Source of the DNA: an uncultured Muribaculaceae bacterium
GTDB lineage: Bacteria; Bacteroidota; Bacteroidia; Bacteroidales; Muribaculaceae
DNA: 40,235 bases
NCBI GenBank assembly: GCA_934663645.1
Contig: CAKUKR010000013.1
Coordinates: forward strand, 1-40,235
Reading direction: 5' to 3'
Each line of letters begins with the position of its first letter. The stretch's first letter is position 1. Made by a program: the position numbers and the translations under genes. The notes beneath the pieces were generated by a model that searched no databases, was not told the DNA's origin, and saw nothing but the letters and a program-made list of their open reading frames with translations. Positions 1-6,364 of the stretch are shown one piece after another.

Positions 1-100
1 TTGCTAATTTTGCATTGTCAAATGGGGTCAGGTTTCCCCCTCAAAGAAATACTTCGGGGCGAAAGCAACGATTTTAGGCATCTGCAGGCGCGGATGGGAA

Positions 101-127
101 GAGCAGTCGCAAGGTTGCTCTTTTTTT
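101..127 (+). terminator. Intrinsic terminator near left edge
   Basis: GAGCAG (101-106) pairs with TTGCTC (115-120) around an 8-nt loop, with one G-U pair, and is followed directly by seven T. It ends a plus-strand transcript that starts at or left of the window edge. A TAATTTTG promoter-like box at 5-12 raises the possibility that the transcript is a short RNA of about 110 nt. Confidence 0.6.
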
Positions 128-129
128 AT

Positions 130-882
130 TTAGTGGGGAATAACCTTAAAGCCCAGCATTGCACCATTGCTTGAATATATACTTGGCTTGATGATGTCGA
201 AAGCCAGGTTGGCACTGTCAGGTGTCAACACTTTCCTCGCAATGGGGTATGCTACGAGATCCGCAATTTGCAGTCCTATAAGGTTCTCCCTTTTTGACCG
301 TGCTGAAAATGCGCCTATACGGTTGCAAAGTCTGTCGGCTGTAACCCATTTAGTGCCGGTGGCGCGTAGTCTGTTGTAGAATTGAGAGAGGTTCCTGTCT
401 TCGTGTTTTCCACGTTTCTCGAATATCACGTCGATAATCGCATTTTCGTCCAAATCATCGACATAAAAGATGCTGCGCTCTAACAAGTAGGATAGGGATA
501 GTCCATAAACATCCTCGGAATTGCTGAAAAGCCTGATAAACGGTTCTTTCAGTATAGTGCAGGCGACGACTATATATGAATTATTCTGCGAGAGTATTTC
601 GTTGATTCTCTCGTAAAACCGTTGTTTGATTTCAGGAGTAATCAGAATTTGGAATTCCTTTTTACATCGTCGTATGTCACGGGAATGTATAATGACATCC
701 TCACTGCCCCAAAAATCACGCTTCAGCGAAATAAAGTCATTCTCCAACTTTTTCTTGTTTTCGCGAGACACTAAAATACCGCAGAGCGTAAAAACTGGGA
801 ACTCCGGGTTGAAGTTCTCCAGGTTTTGGTCGCCGCACTCGTCGATGTACAGGTAGTATTTTGACTTCTTCTGATTTTCCAT
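130..882 (-). CDS. DUF3800 domain protein
   Basis: Encodes about 250 residues with the DUF3800 hallmarks: an N-terminal YLYIDECGD strand with acidic residues and a C-terminal GLQIADLVAYPIAR segment. The family is thought to have an RNase H-like fold and often occurs near mobile or defence genes; its reaction is not established. An upstream in-frame ATG at 924 is possible. I prefer the ATG at 882 (MENQKKSKYY) because a TAATTTTG promoter box at 900-907 would lie inside the longer reading frame, and because family members usually begin only a few residues before YIDE. It is a single gene, convergent with the terminator at 101-127, and no partner gene is visible. The family call is firm; the function is unknown. 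Confidence 0.8.
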   Translation of the reverse strand: MENQKKSKYYLYIDECGDQNLENFNPEFPVFTLCGILVSRENKKKLENDFISLKRDFWGSEDVIIHSRDIRRCKKEFQILITPEIKQRFYERINEILSQNNSYIVVACTILKEPFIRLFSNSEDVYGLSLSYLLERSIFYVDDLDENAIIDVIFEKRGKHEDRNLSQFYNRLRATGTKWVTADRLCNRIGAFSARSKRENLIGLQIADLVAYPIARKVLTPDSANLAFDIIKPSIYSSNGAMLGFKVIPH

Positions 883-899
883 ATCCGGAGATGTGACTG

Positions 900-928
900 C
901 AAAATTACGAAATTCCTTTGACATCCAA
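900..928 (-). promoter_or_regulatory. Bacteroidetes-type promoter of the DUF3800 gene
   Basis: On the minus strand, TAATTTTG (900-907) lies 18 nt downstream of TTG (926-928). The -7 box matches TAnnTTTG exactly; the spacing is one nucleotide short of the usual 19-21. Its position decides the choice of start codon at 882. Confidence 0.5.
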
Positions 929-995
929 CGACTTTGCCGAGACTGCGTTGCGCAAGGACAGACCCAGACCCTCGCAACATATTTTCTCCGATAAC

Positions 996-1029
996 AAAAG
1001 CCCCTAAGGTCATTACCGACCTTAAGGAC
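996..1029 (-). terminator. Terminator behind the LRR-gene remnant
   Basis: On the minus strand, TCCTTAAGGTC pairs with GACCTTAGGGG (arms about 1018-1029 and 1000-1011), followed by TTTTG. It is a diverged copy of the terminator at 2304-2337 behind the intact LRR gene, so it came with the duplicated module. Confidence 0.6.
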
Positions 1030-1055
1030 TTTAATGAGGTGTCTGGTTGCTGCGG

Positions 1056-1197
1056 TTATACCGCGACTTTCACGGACTTGCCGCCGATGCGGACTATGTA
1101 TATGCCAGTCTTGTCGTAGACTTAGACAGGCACAAAATCCCCTGCCTGAAAATCAGGCCCTTCCGCGTGTTTTTGTGCGGAACGGCTCTTGTTACGA
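1056..1197 (-). pseudogene. 3' remnant of a BspA-like LRR surface protein gene
   Basis: Minus-strand codons ending at 1056 read GIYIVRIGGKSVKVAV then stop. The intact LRR protein ends GIYIVRTGGKSVKVAV at 2364, so this is a copy of the C-terminal sorting tail. Just upstream the frame reads VYDKTG after an in-frame TAA, resembling the EIYDMTG of the intact tail joined directly to GIYIVR, as if an internal deletion removed the intervening residues. No LRR repeats remain. The remnant lies directly downstream of the 152-residue gene, where the second module copy has its full LRR gene. I infer that the first copy lost its LRR partner by deletion. The upstream limit (about 1197) is approximate. Confidence 0.7.
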
Positions 1198-1215
1198 CTT
1201 TCGTTGATGTATAGA

Positions 1216-1674
1216 TTAACGGAATATCAGACTAATCGCTATGCTCATAATGAAATTGATTATTATGCTCACGGCAATTCCGATTATGAATATTCCGAGT
1301 GCAGCCTTTTGTGCCACGCTCCAGGCACTTAGAGGTTGGTTCAAAAGGTAGGTGCACCAACTGACAGGCTCAATTGTCACCTCCACATTTTGCAGTTCTC
1401 CCGGATCGCAGCCGAGGTCGCACAGGCTGTTGTATGTCAGCCCTACAGTGTCTTTGTCCATGTTCTTGCCGTCGGCGGTCTCGACAGTGCGGTATATCGT
1501 TTTGCCGCCATAGCTGATTTTGACATGGTTATGGCGTCCGCTGAGTGAGCGCGCCGGGCCGAAGATTTCCCGGAAATTACTGGAATTAATCCATACAGAG
1601 TAGTCGTACTCGCTGGTCAGGCAGTTGCCGGGAAGGTCTGTCTGAACTGCCTTGAATATGCGTGTCTCCTGCAT
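1216..1674 (-). CDS. Small C-terminally anchored membrane protein, copy 1
   Basis: A 152-residue protein that I do not recognise. The N-terminal ~110 residues look like a small beta-rich soluble domain (VKISYGGKTIYRTVE, DTVGLTYNSLCDLG). The last ~30 residues form one hydrophobic helix (GIFIIGIAVSIIINFIMSIAISLIF), so the protein is probably anchored by its tail. It is a paralogue of the protein at 4507-4950. The two proteins align from MQ(E/K)TRIFKA onward, while sequence upstream of that Met reads through the leader terminator and does not align, so the ATG at 1674 is the start. GAGG lies 9 nt upstream and is part of a small hairpin (1681-1686 with 1696-1701), which is conserved in the other copy and could hide the ribosome site. 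Confidence 0.75.
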   Translation of the reverse strand: MQETRIFKAVQTDLPGNCLTSEYDYSVWINSSNFREIFGPARSLSGRHNHVKISYGGKTIYRTVETADGKNMDKDTVGLTYNSLCDLGCDPGELQNVEVTIEPVSWCTYLLNQPLSAWSVAQKAALGIFIIGIAVSIIINFIMSIAISLIFR

Positions 1675-1729
1675 ATCATTAGTCCTCAATGCCCCAGGAC
1701 TCTCTCTGTGGCGGTAAGTGTGGTTGAAC

Positions 1730-2027
1730 AAAAAAGCGTGAGAGCCTGTTTCGTTGCCCATCCTGCTCGTTGAGGCCTTCGCATTGCCGCGGTTCGTAGA
1801 ATGGGCAACATAGAAGCCTCACGCAGAATATGATACGATGCTTCCAGAACGCTCGCGCGTGCCGGAAGCCGTGATATGCATATCCGCATTGGCATCTACT
1901 GTTGCTTCAATCTTGACGAACCATGAAGTTTGCGAAGTTCCAACGGGCCAAGAAAGAGCGTCGAGTAAACGCTTTTCATCATGTCTGCTGCCCGCCCCTT
2001 AGCCCAAACCGGCTTCTGCGGCGGTCA
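1730..2027 (-). ncRNA. Structured leader RNA with terminator, copy 1 (riboswitch-like)
   Basis: This is the untranslated leader from the predicted start (~2027) to a T6 run (1730-1735). Minus-strand stems seen: P1 1916-1922 with 1791-1797; P2 1904-1908 with 1813-1817; P3 1883-1887 with 1823-1827; an apical 30-nt hairpin 1840-1869 with a GCGA tetraloop. The terminator stem is 1818-1824 with 1736-1742 (GCGTGAG/CTCACGC) before the T run, and a 9-bp inner stem is 1801-1809 with 1753-1761. P1 crosses both terminator stems, so aptamer and terminator folds exclude each other. Copy 2 (5005-5306) keeps P1 and the apical hairpin with at least eight compensatory pair changes. No known riboswitch class is recognised. 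A standalone RNA is also possible. Confidence 0.65.
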
Positions 2028-2106
2028 ACGCTGCAAAGTTACATCATATTCCCGATTTATGCAAACTATTAACACACCTCGCCGCAAACACCCAACATTG
2101 CCGCCC
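1965..2106 (-). repeat. 142-bp direct repeat, copy 1 (promoter and 5' leader)
   Basis: Matches 5244-5385 with a single mismatch by eye (T versus A at the -33 side). It contains the promoter and the first ~60 nt of the leader, with ATGATGAAAAGC as a possible tiny upstream reading frame (28 codons here). The neighbouring leader core is far more diverged. Confidence 0.9.
2034..2065 (-). promoter_or_regulatory. Promoter of module copy 1
   Basis: On the minus strand, TTTG (2062-2065), 20 nt, then TAACTTTG (2034-2041): a full match to the Bacteroidetes consensus. Transcription should begin near 2027, giving a leader of about 350 nt before the ATG at 1674. Confidence 0.85.
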
Positions 2107-2136
2107 ATTACCCCCCTTGCTTGAATTTGTGCTGGC

Positions 2137-2230
2137 AGGGACACGGCACGGCGTGCCGTGTCCGAATGGTGACAAATACAATTAATTGATATGCAATGAC
2201 TTGGTTGCGGACACGGCACGCCGTGTCCCT
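2137..2230. repeat. REPIN-like inverted repeat element A
   Basis: Two near-palindromic arms in opposite orientation flank about 40 nt of unlike sequence. The right arm is CGGACACGGCACGCCGTGTCC. The left arm carries a 5-nt insertion that extends its own palindrome to 11 bp per side around GGC. It is one of five related elements (A-E) in the window and lies between the module promoter and the LRR gene's terminator. Confidence 0.85.
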
Positions 2231-2303
2231 ACTTTGTCGCCCCAACCATACACAGTCTGCGCATTTTGACACACCCTCCCACGCATCTTTTTTCTCCGAT
2301 AAC

Positions 2304-2337
2304 AAAAGTCCTTAAGGACATTATCGACCTTAAGGAC
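2304..2337 (-). terminator. Terminator of the LRR surface protein gene
   Basis: On the minus strand, GTCCTTAAGG (2328-2337) pairs perfectly with CCTTAAGGAC (2308-2317) around a 10-nt loop and is followed by TTTTG. It lies 26 nt past the stop codon at 2364. Confidence 0.75.
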
Positions 2338-2363
2338 TATGATAGAGTGTCTGGCTGTTGCGG

Positions 2364-4460
2364 TTATACCGCGACTTTGACGGACTTGCCGCCGGTGCGG
2401 ACGATGTATATGCCGCGAGGCATGGAGGGTATTTCCGCAGCCGAGCCGCGATATACCGCCTTGCCGGTCATGTCGTAAATTTCTACAGCAGCATCAGCCG
2501 CCGCGCCGTCGATGACGATGCTGCCGTCAATTACGCGGATGACAGCATCCTCGCCGACAACGTCCTCAACCCCCGAATCCATCTCCTCGACATTCTTGAA
2601 CTCCTTCCAGCCTTCTGCTACAACGTATTTGAAACCGCGTCCAGCTGGTACATAAAGCATTGCATTATCTATTGAAGTTACCGTGAAACTATGGTAGACC
2701 CAATTGTTAGAAAATGCAGGGGGATTTTTGGACAGACAGTAAATGGCATCTTCAATATCGAACTGGCAATTACCAATTGATTCTACAGATTCTGTAAGGA
2801 TCAGCGTTTTGAGCTTTGGTGCGAATGACGTGGATATATTGGTCATGTCAACTGTCATTGTTGTCATTGAAGTGCAGCCGCTGAATGCACCGTTTCCGAT
2901 AGACGTGACGGAATTAGGTATTGTCACTGAAGTCAGTGCGGAGCAGCTGGAGAACGCACTGTAACCGATAGATGTGACGGAATTAGGTATTGTCACTTCT
3001 GTCAGCGCGGAGCAGCTGGAGAACGCATAGTTTCCGATAGTTGTGACGGAATTAGGGATTGCCACGTCTGTCAACGCGGAGCAACCGTTGAACATATAGT
3101 CACCGATAGACGTAACAGAATTAGGGATTGCCACGTCTGTCAACGCGGAGCAGCCGTAGAACGCATAGTCTCCAATAGCCGTTACATAATCCGGTATATA
3201 GAAACAGCCTTTTTTGCCCGGTGGGTAACAGCACAATGTAGACTTATCTTTCGAGTAAACAACTCCGTTTTCTGAACACAAATGCGGATTGCCTGAGTTG
3301 ACATTGATTTCTGTCAAGGATGTACAGTCGAAAAATGTTTGACCAGTTAGGCCTTGCAGGGAATTGCCAACAGTTACTGAAGTCAGTGCAGAGCAGCCCA
3401 CGAATGCATCGCTGATTGTTTTGACGGAATTTGGGATGTCGAATTTGCCCTTTATCCCCGCAGGATAGCATAACAACTCTGTCTTGTCCTTATTGTAGAG
3501 TACGTTGTTGTCGGAACTGTAATTTGGATTGTCTTTTGACACAGCAATGCTGGTCAAGGACTTGCACGAGGCGAAAGGATTTCCTTCAAGCTCTACATTC
3601 TTGCCAATATACACCGAAGTCAATGCATCACAACCATAAAATGCACCATTCTCGATTTTAGAGACTGACTCTGGAAATTGTATTGAGGTCAATGAATTGC
3701 ATCTTTGGAAAGCTCCTTGCCCAATCGTTTTTACAGAATTGCCGATAGTTACTGATTTGAGATTACCGCATCGCCAAAACGCCAGCCATCCAATTTCAAT
3801 TACGGAGTTCGGTATGTTGATGGAAACCAACGCTTTGCAGTGGGAGAACGCTTCGTTGTCGATAGTCTTAACCGAATTGCCGATTGTTACGTCTGTTAAC
3901 GCGTAGCAACAGTGGAACGCATATTTCCCGATGGTCGTGACGGAATTAGGTATTGTCACTTCTGTCAGCGCGGAGCAGCTGGAGAACGCACTGTAACCGA
4001 TAGATGTGACGGAATTGGGGATAGTCACTTCTGTCAGCGCGGAGCAACCGTTGAACATATAGTCACCGATAGACGTAACAGAATTAGGGATAGTCACTTC
4101 TGTCAGCGCGGAGCAGTGGTAGAATGCCCCTTCGACGATAGACGTGACAGAATTAGGGATTGTTACGGAGGTCAGTGCAGAGCAGTCACGAAACGCGTAA
4201 CCGTTTATACGTGTAACTGTATATCCCTTGTGGGCATATCCAGCAGTTTTGGGGATTACGATGTCTCCAGAATACTTCTTGTCAGAATCGTAGCTAATTA
4301 CAGCGGCTGTTTTTTGGTCTTCAGACAATACCCGATAGTTTAAGCCGTTATAGGAGAAAGTGTCGCCGTCTTTGGCGGAGGAGGGGAGGATTGCGGCGAG
4401 CAGCGCGATGAGCAGGAGCAGCTGCCGCATCACCCCGTTGATAGTTCTTGTTGGTTTCAT
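2364..4460 (-). CDS. BspA-like leucine-rich-repeat surface protein with sorting tail
   Basis: A 698-residue protein. A hydrophobic signal peptide (MRQLLLLIALLAAILPSSA, residues 11-29) is followed by a long array of ~23-residue LRR_5/BspA repeats of the form CSALTEVTIPNSVTSIG.YAF. Two longer insertions (NPNYSSDNNVLYNKDK and NPHLCSENGVVYSKDK) are typical of this family. The C-terminal ~65 residues (VEIYDMTGKAVYRG, GIYIVRTGGKSVKVAV) resemble a type IX secretion sorting domain. The protein is probably secreted and cell-surface attached; BspA relatives bind host or bacterial ligands, but no ligand can be read here. It lies 46 nt behind the small membrane-protein gene (4507-4950) on the same strand, so the two are probably co-transcribed from 5313-5344 under control of the leader RNA. 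The Met at residue 11 is an alternative start. Confidence 0.9.
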   Translation of the reverse strand: MKPTRTINGVMRQLLLLIALLAAILPSSAKDGDTFSYNGLNYRVLSEDQKTAAVISYDSDKKYSGDIVIPKTAGYAHKGYTVTRINGYAFRDCSALTSVTIPNSVTSIVEGAFYHCSALTEVTIPNSVTSIGDYMFNGCSALTEVTIPNSVTSIGYSAFSSCSALTEVTIPNSVTTIGKYAFHCCYALTDVTIGNSVKTIDNEAFSHCKALVSINIPNSVIEIGWLAFWRCGNLKSVTIGNSVKTIGQGAFQRCNSLTSIQFPESVSKIENGAFYGCDALTSVYIGKNVELEGNPFASCKSLTSIAVSKDNPNYSSDNNVLYNKDKTELLCYPAGIKGKFDIPNSVKTISDAFVGCSALTSVTVGNSLQGLTGQTFFDCTSLTEINVNSGNPHLCSENGVVYSKDKSTLCCYPPGKKGCFYIPDYVTAIGDYAFYGCSALTDVAIPNSVTSIGDYMFNGCSALTDVAIPNSVTTIGNYAFSSCSALTEVTIPNSVTSIGYSAFSSCSALTSVTIPNSVTSIGNGAFSGCTSMTTMTVDMTNISTSFAPKLKTLILTESVESIGNCQFDIEDAIYCLSKNPPAFSNNWVYHSFTVTSIDNAMLYVPAGRGFKYVVAEGWKEFKNVEEMDSGVEDVVGEDAVIRVIDGSIVIDGAAADAAVEIYDMTGKAVYRGSAAEIPSMPRGIYIVRTGGKSVKVAV
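2876..4195 (-). repeat. Near-identical LRR-coding repeats inside the surface protein gene
   Basis: Units of about 69 bp recur. Those at about 2905-3180 and 3935-4140 share long identical runs such as GACGGAATTAGG followed by ATTGTCACTTCTGTC. The units nearest both ends are most alike, while those in the middle have diverged. Such arrays can gain or lose units by recombination or slippage. Confidence 0.75.
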
Positions 4461-4506
4461 GGGTTGGTCGTTTTTTGATTGTTGCTTTTGACGGGCAATC
4501 TCATCA

Positions 4507-4950
4507 TTACTTGCATAAATGGAATACCCAGTTAATTGCGATGCTCACAATGGTTCCGATTATGAATATTGCGAGTGCCGTCTTTTGTGCGATGCGCCGG
4601 TCGCTGTCTGGATGATGCAAGAGGTAGGTGTAGCCACTGACAGGTTCGATTTTCAGCTCCACATTTTCCAGATCTCTCGGATTGCATCCGAGGTCGCACA
4701 GACTGTTGTATGACAGCCCGACGGTGTCCTTGTTCACGCCCTTGCAGCCGGCGGTCTCGATAGTGCGGTATATCGTTTTGCCGCCGTAGCTGATTTTGAC
4801 ATGGTTGCGGCGACCGCTCAGCGTGCGCGGCGAGCCGAAGATTTCCCGGAAATTGCTGGAATGGATCCAGACAAAGTAGTCGTACTCGTAGGTCAGGCAG
4901 TTGCCGGGAGGGTCTACCTGAGTCGCCTTGAATATGCGTGTCTTCTGCAT
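4507..4950 (-). CDS. Small C-terminally anchored membrane protein, copy 2
   Basis: A 147-residue protein that I do not recognise, paralogous to 1216-1674. Identical or near-identical blocks include PGNCLT.EYDY, SSNFREIFG, HVKISYGGKTIYRT and YNSLCDLGC. The C-terminus has one membrane helix (ALAIFIIGTIVSIAINWVF), giving a soluble domain with a tail anchor; sidedness cannot be told. A longer in-frame start at 5046 would translate the terminator's T run and does not align with the paralogue, so the ATG at 4950 is chosen. GAGG lies upstream inside a short hairpin (4958-4962 with 4971-4975). Its stop is 46 nt before the LRR surface gene. The conserved pairing suggests a role in making, anchoring or controlling that surface protein, which is inference. 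Confidence 0.75.
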   Translation of the reverse strand: MQKTRIFKATQVDPPGNCLTYEYDYFVWIHSSNFREIFGSPRTLSGRRNHVKISYGGKTIYRTIETAGCKGVNKDTVGLSYNSLCDLGCNPRDLENVELKIEPVSGYTYLLHHPDSDRRIAQKTALAIFIIGTIVSIAINWVFHLCK

Positions 4951-5004
4951 ATCATCAGTCCTCATGCCGCAGGACACCCTCCGCAGCGGTAAGTGTGGTT
5001 GAAC

Positions 5005-5306
5005 AAAAAAAAGCGTGAGTGCCTTGTTTAGTTGCTCGCTCCACATCCCGAGGCTCTGGTAAGCCCATCTCAGTCAAACGCAACAACTTGCAGAAGCCTC
5101 ACGCGGAGTATGATACGACACCACCGCGACACTCGCGTGTCTTGGTGGTCGATATGTACATATCCGTTTAGGCATCTACCGCTGCTTCATCCTTGACTGA
5201 GATTGAAATTTACCAGATTTCGGGGTGTCAAGAAAGAACGTCAGTAAACGCTTTTCATCATGTCTGCTGCCCGCCCCTTAGCCCAAACCGGCTTCTGCGG
5301 CGGTCA
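5005..5306 (-). ncRNA. Structured leader RNA with terminator, copy 2 (riboswitch-like)
   Basis: The leader runs from ~5306 to a T8 run (5005-5012). Stems on the minus strand: P1 5193-5203 with 5067-5077 (11 perfect pairs); P2 5184-5188 with 5093-5097; P3 5163-5166 with 5104-5107; apical hairpin 5120-5149 (ACCACC/GGTGGT outside, GACAC-GCGA-GTGTC inside). The terminator stem is 5098-5104 with 5013-5019, with inner pairing 5080-5084 with 5031-5035. The apical hairpin is 30 nt long in both copies with the same GCGA loop, although most stem bases differ. P1 crosses the terminator stems, so the folds are alternatives. The leader precedes the small membrane protein and LRR surface protein genes. Its ligand or trigger is unknown. 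Confidence 0.65.
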
Positions 5307-5385
5307 ACGCTGCAAAGTTACATCATATTCCCGATTTATGCAAACAATTAACACACCTCGCCGCAAACACCCAACATTGCCGCCC
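5244..5385 (-). repeat. 142-bp direct repeat, copy 2 (promoter and 5' leader)
   Basis: Pairs with 1965-2106 and has one mismatch. Here the possible upstream reading frame is only MMKSVY then stop (5241-5261), because sequence beyond the block differs. Confidence 0.9.
5313..5344 (-). promoter_or_regulatory. Promoter of module copy 2
   Basis: On the minus strand, TTTG (5341-5344), 20 nt, TAACTTTG (5313-5320). It is the same as the copy 1 promoter and drives the leader RNA, the small membrane protein and the LRR gene. Confidence 0.85.
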
Positions 5386-5438
5386 GTCTCTCGCGCCAGT
5401 TTTAGGGCGGCAACATAGTCTCTGCACTCGTATATAGC

Positions 5439-6179
5439 TCATTTTGTGAACCTGCAGTTCGGATAATTGCTGCACCCTAAAAATGTCCCGTAGCGGCCGT
5501 GCCGCCGTATGAGCATGCCGCCGCACCTGGGGCATCGGTCATTCTCCGTCAAGCAGTCGTTTTTCATCGCTGCTTGATGCGCATAGAGGTTGTGTGATTG
5601 TCTTCCTTCTTTGTCCGTGACGTTGAGCCGCGTCAGATAATCTGCAATCCGCCGGCAGTCTTCTATGCTCATCACGATGTCCCGGTACTGAAATATGTAG
5701 GGTTTCAATTCTTCCCTCCACAATACATTGCCGCCTTCGCCATATAGCCTGATAGAAGAAGTGTTCAGAAATACTACCGCCGAATAAACAGGATATTGAT
5801 GCCCCTGCAATATCCGTTGCAGAAATCGGACATGCTTCTCATTCTGCCAAATTGGATTGTAGAGCCGGTATTTGTTGCCCCAGATGTTCTGTGTCCAGTA
5901 TTGCTTGTTGGTATTGCCGTAGATCCAGCCCTTGTATGTTTTCGTCTCAATTACGAAGATGCCGTAGATTGATATGACGATATGGTCTATCTGGCACGAA
6001 TAGTTCCCTGACTTTAACAGTATGTTGTTCAGGACTATATACTCATTGTCTGGCAAAAACGACAGGGAGAGTGCCACGCTCTTTTCGCCCATGCGGCCTA
6101 TTATTTGCGGCTGTTTGGTCCTCAAATAATACAGGAGTGCGAAGATTGCGATGACTATAAATATTGTCATAAACTGCAT
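5439..6179 (-). CDS. NERD-domain membrane protein with topoisomerase-type zinc ribbon
   Basis: A 246-residue protein. Residues 2-18 form an N-terminal membrane helix. A NERD (nuclease-related) domain follows at about residues 27-145, with the active-site-like pattern IDHIVIS (64-70) and GIFVIETKTYKGWI (73-86). The C-terminus (216-246) is a four-cysteine zinc ribbon of the type found at topoisomerase I tails: C216-x2-C219, C236-x5-C242. NERD domains are predicted nucleases, and this NERD plus zinc-ribbon layout is common in bacteria, but its biological role is not settled. It is a single gene reading toward the leader RNA promoter region, with no partner gene. The family call is firm; DNA binding through the ribbon is inference. 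Confidence 0.88.
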   Translation of the reverse strand: MQFMTIFIVIAIFALLYYLRTKQPQIIGRMGEKSVALSLSFLPDNEYIVLNNILLKSGNYSCQIDHIVISIYGIFVIETKTYKGWIYGNTNKQYWTQNIWGNKYRLYNPIWQNEKHVRFLQRILQGHQYPVYSAVVFLNTSSIRLYGEGGNVLWREELKPYIFQYRDIVMSIEDCRRIADYLTRLNVTDKEGRQSHNLYAHQAAMKNDCLTENDRCPRCGGMLIRRHGRYGTFLGCSNYPNCRFTK

Positions 6180-6210
6180 ATCTGTGATTTGTAGGCTTCA
6201 TATGACAGTG

Positions 6211-6218
6211 CAAATATA
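6211..6218 (-). promoter_or_regulatory. Possible -7 box for the NERD gene
   Basis: TATATTTG on the minus strand fits TAnnTTTG and lies 31 nt upstream of the ATG at 6179. No TTG is found at the right distance upstream, so the call is weak. Confidence 0.4.
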
Positions 6219-6258
6219 ACGAATTATATTTGAAGTGGCGCGTGATTGCGCTGGCAGA

Positions 6259-6350
6259 GTAGGGACATGGTGTGCTGAGTCCGCTCGAAGTTGCTGCATT
6301 TCAATAATATGCGTACTTGCCATCCTTCGGACACGTCACGCCGTGTCCCT
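6259..6350. repeat. REPIN-like inverted repeat element B (degenerate)
   Basis: The left arm (AGGGACATGGTGTGCTGAGTCC) has several changes; the right arm (CGGACACGTCACGCCGTGTCCCT) is nearly intact. The inner part resembles that of element E (CATTTCA.CAATAT.CGCACT pattern), suggesting a subfamily. Confidence 0.75.
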
Positions 6351-6364
6351 GCCTTGCCACGCAC

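Noticed and set aside
1675..1761. Longer start for the small membrane protein (and 4951-5046 in copy 2)
   Set aside because: These codons translate the leader terminator and its T run, and the two copies do not align there, while they align from the inner Met onward.
1730..2027. Leader RNA as a T-box, TPP, cobalamin or c-di-GMP riboswitch
   Set aside because: The conserved cores of these classes were looked for by eye and not seen. A covariance search is still the decisive test.
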